Counted from the stretch's first letter, positions 13,128-26,484 are shown. The stretch: DNA of 64,000 nucleotides from Ophthalmolycus amberensis (GCA_024529925.1 JAFEUB010000716.1:2836501-2900500); one strand, 5' to 3'. Numbers and translations are program-made. The notes: generated by a model not told the origin, from the sequence alone.

Positions 13128-14352
13128 TAGGGGTGTCACGGATCACAAACCTCACGGTTGGGTTCGGATCACGGTTCAGGAGTCACGGTTCGGATCATTT
13201 TTCGGATCAACAAAGAAAAGGGGAGGAGACAAATATAACTTTGCTTTCCATTTATTAATTAAAGAACTTCAAGAACACTTAAAGCAAAGAACTTTGGGCT
13301 ATAATCTTACATGAAAACAAAAATATTGAAGATGTCCAATTTGAAACAAAATGAAATAAATAAATAAAAATAATACATTCAAGAATTATGTTAAGTTTAA
13401 GTGCAACATGAGGTATGTTGATATCCTCGTCCTTTCATCAATATTGAAAGAAAGAAACAGCCAGTGAGCTAGCTTCCACTGTTTACACTGAACTGAACTG
13501 CTCAGCAACAACTTGGGTCTATGTTTACTTCCTGTCAGGTTATGCCATTCAAATACACAATAATGTTTACCATTACTGTGACATTATTTTCAAAAAGATG
13601 AGAATATCTCCATTGTCTGGGGAGAGGGTAGACCTTTCTGTGGTGATATTACTATTGGGCCTGTCCAGCTTCACTCCGATACTTCTGTCAGCACCTGAAC
13701 CAGGTGTGTGTGTCTGTGTGACTCTCACAGAGGGGGCGTGTCTACAGCACCGGAGAATCACTCCGCCGTGGTGAAAGCAGTCTCTACAGTCTTTTCCTTC
13801 TCATAGAGGTCTGGAACAGCTTCACACTGAAGTGGGTGCGTGAGTGGACTTCGTAGCGTGGCTCAAGCATTTTAACCAGATTTAGAAATCCTTTGTTTTC
13901 TACACCGGAGTGTCCCCGTCGCTGACATGCCCGATGTTTTGACGTTGTCGTGTGTCTTCTCTTTAAAGAACGCCTACATACCGTAACGGTTTCGTCCACC
14001 ACCCTCATCCGTCATTATACATTACAGGGAAGACAAAATGTTCCCAAACTTGCGACTTAAATGACGCCGCGGCTTCTGACGTTCCTCCGCTCGCCATGAC
14101 TTCACCGTTAAATGCTTCTAATCTGCTCCGTTCACGTGAACACACTACTGCTTTATATCTGTTCACTGACACTCTGCATTGATATTCGGGGACTTGTTAC
14201 TTGAAAAGGAACAGCAACAGTAGAACTTTACACACTATGATGATTACACTGTAAAATAAAAATAAAAATACTCGATTGATCCGCGGTTCACGAGTGATCC
14301 GAACCGTGAGGAGTGATCCGAACGGATCACGGATCGATCCGTGATACCACTA
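13128..14352. mobile_element. 1225-bp non-autonomous hAT-type DNA transposon
   Basis: The left end TAGGGGTGTCACGGATC and the reverse complement of the right end TAGTGGTATCACGGATC match at 15 of 17 positions. The element is flanked by a perfect 8-bp direct repeat, CTGAACAA, at 13120-13127 and 14353-14360. An 8-bp duplication and TAGGGGTG-type termini are hallmarks of the hAT superfamily. Both ends carry clusters of CGGATC/GATCCG and GGTTC/GAACC words in the outer 100 bp, like subterminal transposase-binding repeats. No transposase frame is present inside, so it must have been moved by an enzyme supplied elsewhere. Confidence 0.9.
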
Positions 14353-14732
14353 CTGAACAACCATGAGAGTCAGCGGTTTGAAAGCAGACTACTTCCCCCT
14401 GAGGTGAGGAGCTGAGGTCACCCGAAACAGACGGATGCGTGACACCACATTAAAATCGCAAGACAGGATAATGTTACCATGATAATATTTGACAGATTTG
14501 ATAAAGACAAAATGAAACAAAAAATCTGAATTGTGATTTGCTTTTTCAAGAAGGAGGTCAGAGTCTCCTGCTGTTGGTGCAGGTTGTGTCGTTTACCTCC
14601 ACCCATACAAAGCACCCCAACTAAAAATCACTGCTCATTTCTGATAAGTGTTAGTGTGTCTAATTAACGATGCATTGTAGTGCTCTGCAGGGGGTCCACC
14701 TGACATGATTTCAATACACTCAACCAGCACCA

Positions 14733-14806
14733 CACACACACACGCACGCACGCACGCACGCACGCACGCACACACACGCGCACACACACGCGCACACACA
14801 CACACG
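14733..14806. repeat. CA / CACG microsatellite
   Basis: A compound dinucleotide/tetranucleotide array with ACGC units in the middle, flanked by CA repeats, in intron 3. Confidence 0.95.
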
Positions 14807-14883
14807 TTGCCATGGCACTGCTCTTTACACAACACACACAAGAAAGTTCAATATTCCACTCTCGTTTTCCCCTTTTCCACACA

Positions 14884-14902
14884 GGGGGGGGGGGGGGGGG
14901 GG
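14884..14902. repeat. poly-G tract (19 G)
   Basis: An uninterrupted G run in intron 3, 80 bp from the CA/CACG array. Confidence 0.95.
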
Positions 14903-15298
14903 AGAGCCTAGTTTCAGCAGTCAGGCCATTATTTCACCATGGCTGTTTGCTTATGGCCTATTAGGGGACATGGGGGACAAGAAGGTGACTCAGCATTTTC
15001 TAGAGGGGACTCAGACGGCCAGGCCACAACGGGCTTCCTCTGAAAGCACATTGTAGATACATAAATGTACCATATTGACCGATTTTTGCCAAGTTGGACC
15101 CACGACAAGATCACATGACTGCGTGTGCACGTAAAGTGTGCACGCCAATGCACTGGCCGATTCGGATTTAGTTAGGATTGTGGGCAAAGAGATCTGGAAA
15201 AACAACACACGCACGCACACCCACCCACACACCAGCATGACTGCCTGTGAACAAGGTCACTGTGTGCCCTCTGAGAGAAAGTGACAGCATGACAAACA

Positions 15299-15341
15299 GG
15301 GGGGAGGGGGAGAACAGAGAGGGGAGGGGGGAGAACAGAGA
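15299..15341. repeat. G-rich 20-bp unit, two copies
   Basis: GGGGAGGGGGAGAACAGAGA is followed by a near-identical copy with one extra G. Several G runs on the plus strand make G-quadruplex formation possible. Confidence 0.85.
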
Positions 15342-18300
15342 ACTAAAGGGAATGCTGGGAAGGCCTTTGAAGAGAATGTCCATGCTGGCGCACATCAAAT
15401 GCCACGGCTATCACCACATACTGGAGGGTAATCGGTTTTGGTAAAAATATGTGGCACGAATAAATAGCACGTACGCTGCATCTAGAGAGAACATCTAAGA
15501 ATAGGATCAGAGCCGCTTCTGCTGCCTGACTTCCATCGCTTGGACAGCACCTGTTTGCCTGCTGGCTTTCACACACACACTTCAGTTTGAGCCCAATAAA
15601 CCTCGTGGCCACAATTCTCAACATGGATGACACCACATGCAAAAAGGTGACAAATACAGCAGGGGCACAGGAGGACAAGAGAGGGCGGCTGTAGACCAAT
15701 GGTAATGACAAAGGAATATAAAATATAATAAATTAAATGATAAATAAAATTCTTTCTTCTTGACATTTAAAGTATTCACGAGTAAGATTGCTGACTTTGG
15801 GCTACGTTGGGTTAGATCTCTTTTTATAAAATATATCACAAAGGGGAAAGTCTAAATCTAAAGTACAAAGGGGACCGGTGGAGATCTGCAGAGGGCGATC
15901 CTGAACAGGCCACCTAAATGTTCGGCCCTTGCCCTGTGTGAAAAAGGAATGTTCTAGGGGCCAATAAACCAGGTGCTATTTGCCATCTATGTGGCCTTGA
16001 CCACTGCATCAAAAGTAACAACTGGGACTTTCTTTTTTTTATTTTCACAATAATATAATAGCTTTCAGTTGCGCTGGGTCAAGTAATCAGAACCCAGGAG
16101 ATAAGAAAGAAAACAACAAAGTCAGCTTAAACTTTAAACAAAACCAGTGGGCGGGCTGCAGTGCCAACAGGCCAATCAAGTTCAACGTATCGATCGGCAA
16201 TGTCACATTGTAGTCTGGCAGGGGATGAAGATCCAAAACCTGAGGCCTATTCTGTTCTGCCAGTGACCGTGCTGATGCCACAATATGTGACGTGTGCCAG
16301 GACAATCAGCAAAAAAACTAAAACAAAAAAATCAAGAAGAATTCCATCTGTTATAAAGCATTCCTCAGAGTGCAGGTTTAGTTTGGCTTAATGTAAAACA
16401 GTTGTCTGTGGTGCCAACTGTAATCTCACACTGTGTGAACAGCTATAATACAATTAGGGAATTGTTTTTGCAGAAGGGAGGGAAATCCCCGATACTACGA
16501 GTGCATTGGTCGATATGACATACCTGTAATTTAATTGCTGTTGTTCTTGATGTTGTTTGGTATTAAGCAGTGAATACCAGGGGGACTCAAGCTGCCACAT
16601 TATATAAAAGTTTGATTGGAATAAGGCTCCGGGAGGAGTCCTTTTTTCCTTCCAACTGTTTAGACAATAATCATCAAAAAGGACGTAACGTGCAAGCTCC
16701 ACCCCTTTGGGCAGTAACTAAAGACTTTACAAGATTTAACAACAAAGAGAAAGAGACTGGAAGAGCATCGAGTGTAGTGGTGTCATAAACAAAAGAAGTA
16801 CTTCCCATGGCAATAGTGTCTGATCCATCCTGTCTCAACAAATGTGTCAAAAAGTCTCAATCCAGAGACATTACAGGGATGTAGCTGCACTTATGGATTC
16901 CCTCTCACAGGCACCTTATTATTAGGGTAACAGAGAGAAGAGTACAGTCTGGAGACGGCTTGTTATCCTGCAGTCGTCTCTCCTGTCGCCCGTTATATGA
17001 CTCCCGTCCACACAGATGCACGGGTGAGTTCAGCGACTTCATACTGGGATCACGACTGTTATATCACTACCTAAATGATTAAAGAAATGTATATTTCGGC
17101 TGGGGTCTCTCGCCATATTCTAAACCAAATATGCACATATTAGTGTAATGTAGAATACAGACTAAAGACAGTTTGTTGGCATCTAAACACCAAAGTTCCT
17201 ACGCTTGTGCTCCAGTGACTGAGGCTCATGATGATGGTGGTGACAAACACTAAATGGAGTTAATCTTTGTTAAAATGGTGGCCTGCTCAAATTAAACAAG
17301 CAGCTACAGTAATACCAGACACCATGTCCTATTATAGTATAAACAGAAAATAGTTAAAAGCATTATATTCTTTAAGTAGCGCATTTTTCTCTTTACTTGC
17401 TTCTTGCCTCCTTATTGTCTACTCGATGTGCTTTTTTCTCTCTCGCCATTGTTCTTTATTTGACTCTCTCCCTCTCTCCTCTCTCCCTCTCTCTCAGTCT
17501 CTGCTCGCCTCTCTCCCACCGCATAGCTCCAGTGAGCCGACTCCCCGCCAGGCAGTGCGGCCCAGGAGGGAGCAACCAGCTGAATTATTGAGAGCATTAA
17601 AACGCTGCCGCTAATGGATCCTGAATAAACACAGTGGCTAAGCTGCTCCCGCGGCTTCCTCTGCTGCCACAGGGCATCAGGCTGGAAACACGGCGGTGGA
17701 GGCTGCAGCGATCGGGGGCTGCGACAGCCTGGCCATCCAAAAGCTTTTGGGGTACGGGGAGCGAACCCGATAGAGATTCTTGAGATTTATTGACATCGGA
17801 GACAACAAAGGATGTAAAAAAAAACTGGCCGACCATTGGATGCTTTGTTTTTGTTCAGCTTAACCCGTCGTTGCTGTAAATATCTAAACCAGACACCACA
17901 GTAGTCTGAGGTATGGGACAGAAAGGCAGCGAGGAAGGAAAATGTTATTTTAATGGAGGACAGTTAAGAATATAAAGCCTTGTGTAGAAAGCTGACACAA
18001 TCATTTATTATATGGATGTACTAAAACCCAGTCTGCCACCTTAAAAAAAAAATCCCATTTACTTCATACCTTGAAAAAACAAGCAGCCAGGACTATTTAT
18101 GAAACAATTTATTAAATATTGAGTTATTCCCTGCACTCATAATCTAACCACAGATTAAATACATGACCCTGCTCAGCGGTATTTCTGCATTAATGTTTAA
18201 CTGCACGGGGCCTTTATTAGCGTAGTAATTGCGCAGGGCCTTTGACATGTCCTGCCCAAACAAACTGGCACACGTCATTAAGTTTCCGAATGGTAAAAGA

Positions 18301-18349
18301 TGATTATGGTATTCATAGATTCATGAAGTGAGCTAAGACCAACTCCTGA

Positions 18350-18385
18350 GAGAATCTGTACATGCTTGAGCATGTACAGATTCTC
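18350..18385. repeat. perfect inverted repeat, 16-bp arms and 4-nt loop
   Basis: GAGAATCTGTACATGC, loop TTGA, then its exact reverse complement. It is in intron 3, so the pre-mRNA could fold a 16-bp hairpin. It is too short for an ordinary miRNA precursor stem. Confidence 0.95.
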
Positions 18386-19610
18386 CATCCGACTATTTCT
18401 GGATCTAACTCAAAAGAAAGAACCACATCAGGAGTATCTTCAGTTCTCTGTGATAACGAACACACTCCGAGGGAAATGATGAGATAAAAAATTAAAAGAC
18501 GAATGGAGAGAAAAAAAAGGGAAGAAAACGCTGGCCCTGCAGCAAACTGGCGCTTCCAAGATTATGACTCAGCTAAAAATCTGTGTACTACATCTGTGTA
18601 TGACTCCTGTTTCTGTGTATGCACTGCGGACTGTGTGTGTGAGTGTGTGTGTAGAGAAGGTGATTCCCATATGAAGAAGGATGAAATACACTTCTTCTGA
18701 CTTATGGAAATGCACTGTAATGTAGCACCACTGCCTGGCAAATCAGAGCAACTAGGGGGAGAAAGGGAGAGACTTAAGAACAGAGATGCAACTTCAAAAA
18801 GGTGTCATTCAACAAAGAAGAAAAACAAAAACAAACAAAAGCAGCCATTATAACGCAACTGAAACCCATGGGCAAAGCAGACACAGACGCTTGGAATAGC
18901 AGATGTTTTCGTAACCGTCAATTTGTCCTCACAGTAACTTCAAAGTACATCTGATCGAGCACACGTTGGAATCCAGTGAGGCTATGCGTGTAAGTCGGTG
19001 TTTGCTGTAGAGTCAACTTTATAGGCTTAAAATACTACAGCAAATACTACTGCAAGGACGGCCTGATAGTGGGGCAACACGGGACAACAAAGCAGAGTGT
19101 GACCGACTTTCATCAGCGTTGTTTTGCGACATAGTCAGTCTCAGGTTTTTTAAATGCTGTTTAAAGGCCAAAATACTTTGCGATTATTGTGCAAATGCAG
19201 ATAAAATAACTTTTGCCTCAGTTCACCCCTTGGGTCTAAGGATATGTACACACACAACATTAACCTTTTGAGTCCAACCTCAGCTCAGCCGGTCCAGAAA
19301 TAGAGGCCGTCCCTGGCCCTACTGCCATCTGTACTTTCCACTGCAACGCGTTTTGCAAACAGCCGTATCAGATGTCAGCGCGCAGCCACATGAACTGAGC
19401 ATGTGTCCGTCTCAAGTCTCTGTGGTCCCAGTAAGTTTTACATTATTGTTTCATATCTCCACACGGAGGGTGAAGCTTTAGTGTGTTTTTCATTGGTAAA
19501 ATAATTTTTTTTATTACTTGTGCGAGTGGAATCTACTGAGTAAGATTAATATGGAGGAATAAAAAGCATTAAACACACTGGGCGCTCTGCCACACTGATG
19601 ATGAGCTTAC

Positions 19611-19727
19611 CTTCTTCTTGTCTCTCATGGAGCTCTTGCCTCGCACCATGATTTTGCATCCCGTCTCTGCCTCCAGCTGCTTGGCTGTGAGGCCACGAGG
19701 GCCCAGGATTCTCCCCACGAAGTTATA
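19611..19727 (-). CDS. qkia: quaking coding exon 3 (KH domain with GXXG loop)
   Basis: The third coding exon has 117 bp (39 codons), phase 0 at both ends, a CTGCAG acceptor and a GTAAGC donor. It begins YNFVGRILGPRGLTAKQLE and continues ETGCKIMVRGKSSMRDKKK. GPRG is the GXXG RNA-contact loop of the KH domain, and the surrounding helix-turn-helix holds the nucleic-acid groove that in this family recognises ACUAAY plus a UAAY half-site. The residue run is nearly invariant among quaking proteins; GKSS replaces the GKGS of mammalian QKI. The flanking acceptor is preceded by a CU-rich tract. No stop or frame disruption is present. Confidence 0.97.
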
Positions 19728-20357
19728 CTGCAGATACAGAGAGAGAGGAACAAACCGGTGAATATGGAGCAGGATTTAACAGGACGCCAGTATCAATAGC
19801 CAGGGCTGAATACAAATGGTCAAGTCCATTTTGCATTTGCTCAACACGGGACAGTAGACAGTATTATGTGCACGCACACACACAAAGTCAAACACAAAGA
19901 TTCCTCTTTCCAGAGCTTCCAGCTCCTAATTCTTTTACGGGCTACCTAATAGATTCATTTTGAGTGGTTTCGTTTATCTGCCTGACTTTATTTCCAACCA
20001 CAGGCTATACTGGAGTTGGCTTGTGTACACTAAATGTGAAAATACTCTTGAATAGAACATTTTAACTACTGGGAATTAGTTTGGGTGGGAAAGGGGGGAG
20101 GAAAGCAAGTGGAAAATGGAGTCGGAAAGGGTGATGAGGGGGAGGCGAGTTCTGAGGTGAGGTAGTGAGCTTGACACAATTTTCTTATCAAGGCCCCCTT
20201 TCACTGGTGAGTGGCTTTGGAGCTTTGCACCAAAAGGAAGCGTATTTACCGTCGTAATCCTCTCCACTTGAAACTGGCTTCCAACGGGATAAAGGGAAAA
20301 TGTGTTGAAATAATCCAACACAATTTTCAGCCAAAATAAAAACAGAAGGAGAGGAGG

Positions 20358-20360
<3 letters not shown>

Positions 20361-20386
<26 letters not shown>
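20361..20386. repeat. poly-G tract (26 G)
   Basis: An uninterrupted run of 26 G on the plus strand in intron 2, preceded by GAGGAGGAGA. The quaking transcript would carry 26 C here. Confidence 0.95.
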
Positions 20387-20388
<2 letters not shown>

Positions 20389-20955
20389 CACAGTGACACA
20401 TAAGGAAGTAAACAACCCCCCCACCCCACCAAACACTTCTTTTCTTCTAAACAGTGTGCACAGCGTCTGGTGGAGAGCACGATGGGTTAAGATCGTCCGA
20501 CACTGTTAAAATTTATACTTAAGCATATTTCCAAAACTGAATTATTCAAATGCTCACTGAAATAGCTTTAGCCTCAACAACAAGACGCAACAACTGTTCG
20601 TCTCTTGAAGTGTTCAAATGAACCGTGACACAGCTGCTTTGCATTCTTAAAACACAGTCACATCTGCTTATGCACACCACCGCATCGACGGCTCTACACA
20701 AATCCAAAAGGCCATCAGAGAAGTCACATTTATTTACAGAGGGGTTGCAAATTCAACACGATGTTGGTGTATTTTCCCTAAACTACGCAAATAAACACTT
20801 GTGCAGACGGTCCAAAAAACTCCAGGATGTTGTTTTTCCTGTCCCCGTCACTGGGCTGGCCTGCATTCGTAGCCCGTCCCGTGCAGGAAAGACACACCCT
20901 GTGGCTGGAGAGATGCTGGAGTCTCCCCGTAGCATGCGGCTACACAGGCATATGA

Positions 20956-21023
20956 GTGTGTGTGTGTGTGTGCGCGCGCGCGCGCGCGCGCGCGCGCGCG
21001 CGCGCGCATGCGCATGTGTGTGT
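20956..21023. repeat. 68-bp alternating purine/pyrimidine tract (TG)n(CG)n
   Basis: A strict alternation of purine and pyrimidine bases. It is mostly TG units followed by about 18 CG units (20972-21007), then ATGCGCATGTG. It lies in intron 2, about 1.2 kb before exon 3 in the direction of transcription. It is a strong Z-DNA candidate. Confidence 0.97.
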
Positions 21024-24000
21024 CTCTGTCACAAGGCAACTGTCTGGTTGGTTAACTCGAATCAAGGAAACTGGTACGGGGGCTATTTGTGAGTGTGTGC
21101 GCCTACTGAGGGATGTAGGGGCACCTGTCCTCTGAGGTCAAGCCCCCCCCCCACCCCCCACACACACACACACACACAGGAGAGCGCTGTCTGTCTGCAT
21201 CACAGCACCCATTGCAGACAAGGGTGAACCCCGAGCTGTGGGCATTATGGTGGTGCTCCTACACAACACACACACAGCCTCTAACTTATTAAACAAAAGC
21301 TGCAGTGGTGATGTCCTGGTGTAGTTATACAGCCTACCCCGCCAGCAACTGTTGTACCGTATTTGAAAAATGGTCATTTGGCACATTTGTTGATATTCAT
21401 ATGTAGGCTTCTGTGCAGGTATGACATGTGACAGTTCCCACCATCAGTCCGAATACCACCAGATCTACCCACTATAAATATATTAAATACATACAGAATT
21501 GCAGATTTAGTCAAATAGACAAGAGTAAGGGAAGAAGTAGATCGGATTAAAAATATGAGGTGCCTGCTTGTTAGAATAAGCCAAAATGACACAGAAAGAC
21601 CCTTCAACATGTTTTATTCTCTGCCCTTCTCTCGCTTTGTTGCTAATACCAGCCTCTGACAGCGGAATGCATTTCTCTGTGGACACGAATATGCTGATGA
21701 CAATTGCACTTGACAGTGAGCAGGGGGGCCTGATGGAGGAAAGCTGAGCGAAATAAAGAGAGAAAAGGTTAGCGAGACGATGCCACAAATGTCTTGTTTT
21801 TTTCCCAGTACTGGGGGAGCTGCTGTGAGCCAACACTGTCACGACACTCTCATAGTTCTCCCACTCTAGACGTAGCGCTGAACTTTATCTGAGAGGTCGC
21901 TCAAGGATAAAGGATTAGGGAAGGCGTGCCTGTGGCTCAGGTTTTATGGCCACATGGATGTGTATTAATGACAGAGGCATGTGCATGACCTCACCAAACA
22001 CATGTGGGAGGGCCAAGCAGTTACCACAACGTCTACTCACAAACTGAATTCTAACGCAAACACACATCAAATCCAGTAACTGTTTGTGCTTCAAGCATCT
22101 CACCACAATCTGGCACTGTAACAAGAAACATCTTAATGAAAGTGACGCCAAAATGATCTCAGTGATGGAATAAAGCTCAATGTTTTAAATGTACTAGACG
22201 GCCCTCTCTGTTCCCCGTCTTCCTGCTCTGAGGGTTTGACATTATTCTCAAGGATGTTGATATGCCGTTAGAAAAGGTGACCTCCATTTAAAGCCACTGG
22301 AATGTGGAGACAATGGCGAGCCGAGAGGGTGAGTTATCAGGAGGGTGCAGGGCCATCGAGGCAGCCAGGAGCTCCGCTCAGTACAGCTAGAGGAGTAGAA
22401 TGGATACAGTGTCCTCTCTGCCAAACACACTATCAGCTCCTCACCTCCTCTTGCTAAACTATCCAGCCCCCTACGCTCTTACTGAAAAAAAAAGGAACAT
22501 TTTTCTCTCCTCTATTTCTGCTGTTACATCAACTCCACTGGCTTCCAGGAGTGAGGTCTTTAAAACCACCGTGTCTTGTTTTTGTTATGGTTACAATCAA
22601 TGGTTATGTCCCCCACCCCACTGCTGCCTGATTCCCCACCAATGTTTAGACAGAGAGCATTAAGTATGTCAACCAGCTCTGTTTAATCCGGCGCTACTGT
22701 CTCACAGCACTCATCTGGTGAACAGAACACACGCTAAAACTTTGTGTTTTACCGACTAGGAAACTTTCAGCAGGCTCGTTTTCTCTTTGCTGCACTCTTA
22801 TTTACTTTTCTCATTTAAAGAATTAGGAGTTTAGAGACACTGGGATCTTTGGTGGACAAACTATTTTCCTCACTCCTCTGTGTCAGTTCCCCCCCCCTCC
22901 CCCCAAAACAAATTCACAAATACAGAGAATCACAGTACATACAAACATAGTTGTGTGTGCAAACACAGATGTACACACTTCGCACGTACACACAAAGCCC
23001 CCTCCAGGACGAGGGCTTACACTGACATTAAAGGGCCTTTGTTTAGCACCAGTTATCGCTACTCCACAGGCGGGTTTTGTTGTGAGCATATCTACGTCTA
23101 TGCCAATGTGTGCGTGTGTGTGTGTTGTGTGAAAGCACAATGTATGGAGTGAACTCTTTCCAACACCATCAACACCTGGAGCCGATTGTCGCATGGGTTC
23201 GTGTGAGCGTGCATTGTGGTTTGTTTTTCGTGAACAACTGAGAAACAACAACAGTTTCTCCAACAATGCTCGGGAAAGCAGAACAATTGTTGACGGCGTT
23301 TGTTTGTGGTGGTGGTGAGACAGGAAATGAGATCATGCTGAGGGCTCCGACTGTGTGCGCGCAGAGCTTATCGAAGAGCAGGGCCGGGCCAGGAGAAGAA
23401 TACCAATCACTTATTAGCCGGCCTCGCTGGGCTTATGGAAATGAGGAACGGTTCATTCAGTGCGATGTCTCAAAGCAAGCTGGAATCTGTGTTTGTACCA
23501 GGCACGGCCATCTTCCCCCTGTTCCTCCCACTCACTCCATTCTAACCCTCCCATCATGTTACAAGCATCATTGTGAAACAGCTCATACCAAAGTGATGGC
23601 TCACCATTTATCACAGCAAAACTCCCCTTTTCCTCATACCTAAGATACTTTCCATGTCATTTCACTTCAAGTTACAGTCTTCGGAGGGTTCGACGAGAGC
23701 ACCGAGTTGAACGCTGCTCCTTTCACACCTCTTTGCTGTGTCCATTCATAGCGTCTGGAAACTGAGCAGGCTTCCTTTTTGTCTTGGAACACAGGATATT
23801 GCCTTTCCTCTTCCGTGTACAGGCCGTCCTATGTGCATGGGTCTCCCAGAGCACACATCGATGTTTCTCTACGTCTACACGCGACCCCCTTAGCCACCAG
23901 CCGGCTGCCTGCCTTTCATCACTCATTCATCTTTGGGTGGCAATGTTCCATCGTTCAAATAATCCATCTTACTTACCGGTACCTTCGCTTTGTGGCCTGA

Positions 24001-26484
24001 TCCCCACTATACTACCCTGCATACACACACACAGACAGAGCAGCTCCACATACCTTCTCCACACAGTGCACGGACTGGAGGAAAGGGAAGGGGCACACAA
24101 GTGCCTAACCTACAGCAGTTAGCATGCTCTACCTACAGGAGGGACGGAGGTGGTGAGGCCGGGGCGATGAAGGAGTCAAAATTAGACTTAGATTCCAACG
24201 GTGACATTTTCGCCTCAAAGCCCTGTAGACTTCAAAGCGCTCTATTCAGCACATCCAGCATTTAGCGCCTAATCCATGGCTCCTTTGATAATTCCGTTTG
24301 GGTTTATTTTGGGGTTGGAGGCAGGGTGAAAAATACAGAGGAGGGAAGACGGAGAAGATGGAAAGCGTAAAGATTGATGTCGGCTGGAGGTTTGGAAGCA
24401 CGGAGCAAAGTTTGTAAACTTTTGGGATAAACCAGCTGCAGAGAGAAGATAAATGACGAGGGAGACACTTAATAAAATTCAGTCTCTCTCTCGTTGTTTG
24501 GTTGAGTGTTTGGTAACCACAAGTCAATCGAAGACAGAGCATGCTACCTTATCTGCAACAATCTCACCCAGAGGAGGGAGGAAAACCAAATCTACTTTAG
24601 ATGATTCACGCCTGGCCAATATTCAATCTTTCTAATGGAGAATTGCATTAGTTCATGTGAAGCACTGAAGTCGCACTTGCTTCAACCGATCAGTCATAAG
24701 CTAAGCGTCATCCTCTTTGGCTCATACACCAGCCAATCGGATTCATACAGGTAAACAAGAAGGCCTTTCCAACCAGACAGTCGTCTCTATTATTCAGCTG
24801 CATTTGCATCTTCATTTTACAGCTCAACTTCCATGTCTGTCTTCATCACAACTCTTAAATAGCCTAGGGGAGATCTTCGCCAGGAGAATCAATAGTGATG
24901 TATATACTTTATGAGATACTCTCAAATCTCAAAAGTCCTGTATCAGTGGGATCTTGTCCGTGCACACAGACGCTGAATGTGCCAACACTCCGTCCCTGGT
25001 GCAGCCTTTGCTTTCTGTGCGCTAAACCCGCTTCCTTTGTCCCGCTTCCTTTGTCCTTCCATCCTCCGTCTAACGACTGCAGAGACCAACCGGCCAAATG
25101 AGCGCTAAACGCAGCTTACTTAAAGGTCTGTAATATGCGAGCAATCACTGCCATTACAGCGGTTATACACATCTAACAGTTTACCCTGTTGCCCTTCATC
25201 ACGTTCACCGACAACAAGTAGAGTCATCTCTGTTTAAATTATCACTGTAATTGCCCTCCTCGTCAAATATCTAACTAGAAGACCATCCGTTCATCAAATT
25301 ATCATCATCGCGCATGGCTGGGTAGCAAGAGATATATAAAAAAGAAATCCTCCACTCTGCAGCTCCAGCGGTGAGGTGAGGCGAGGTGGTACATTTCCAG
25401 GACTCTGGTAATGACTTAAGGGGGTCAGCAGGATATCAGGAGCTGGCATGATAAGTGATGACACCCTCATGGGAACAAGCTTAATGACTTTCCCCGCGCA
25501 GGGAACTGGCTGGTTTGGTCCGGGCAATTTTACTGCAGTGAAACAGAAAGGTCCAGGACATCCTGCCAGCTGAAATCATCAGAGCCTCGGTTTTTTCCCC
25601 GGTTTTTCACAAATCTCTGTGCATTGCGGTCGAAGTGAAGCATCACCGAGCAATGAAGCTCTGCACCGTCGCTGTATCCTGTGCTTAGCGCTACCCAAGG
25701 TGGGTTTAAAGAAAATACCAACAAGCCAGAACGGTTTTTAATATTAGTTATGATATCAGTTCGAGCTTATCTATTCATATAATGGCATCCTATATTCCCA
25801 CTTTATCTCATTTCCTGTTTTAATGTCCCGTTGTGCCTTTCTTCTATTCTGTAAAGCATGTTATACTTAGAGAAAGCACCGCTTCAAGTTCTTAATGTAG
25901 GAGAAAAGGCAAAGTTGATTAAAACATTTGTTCTGGCTTTAATAAACTGATGAAGAAGAAGAAAAAGAAAAAAGTATAGACTTGCATGGAGCATCAAACA
26001 AATCTACTGCTTAGGATTTTTAGTTTAGAGGTGACGGCAGAGTGGAAGAGGGGAAATGTTGGGTGGGAGGGGGTTTAAAGGGATTCCATTACAGACTCAA
26101 ACAACCTAAAGTACCATGACAACCCCCTAAACACCAGAGCTCTATTGCTCATCCATATAGGTGATCACTCTCCTCTGTCAGGCCTTTTTAAGCTGGCGAG
26201 AGGTCAGACAGTCCTGTTTAGTAGTTGCTCGAGACCCTACATCTAAATGAGGGGTCCCATTTCACAGAGTCAGCACAGCAGAGACGGTGTCTGTGGGTGC
26301 ATGTGTGTACTTTCCCTCCTAAGCATCTCTTACTTACCGAGTGACCTGCCCACAACCCACCCGAGTATTTAACAGTTGGCAAATACAAACACACAAGGGA
26401 GGAAATGGGATGTGTCTGTCTCTATCGGATGCCTGAAGGTCAACAGAAACGACATGCAGAGGTGTCAGTCAGCTGCCTGTCAAT

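Larger units (their letters stand above)
12279..19610 (-). other. quaking intron 3
   Basis: A 7.3-kb intron with consensus borders. It contains the 1225-bp hAT-type element, the CA/CG tract near 14730, a run of 19 G at 14884, a G-rich duplicated block near 15301, CT-rich DNA near 17460-17520 and the perfect hairpin at 18350-18385. No coding signal was recognised. Confidence 0.9.

Noticed and set aside
18350..18385. Possible microRNA precursor at the perfect hairpin
   Set aside because: The stem is only 16 bp, shorter than a Drosha substrate (about 33 bp), and the loop is 4 nt.
20849..21040. RARARARA / HTHTHT open frames near 20950
   Set aside because: Artefacts of translating the TG/CG tract.
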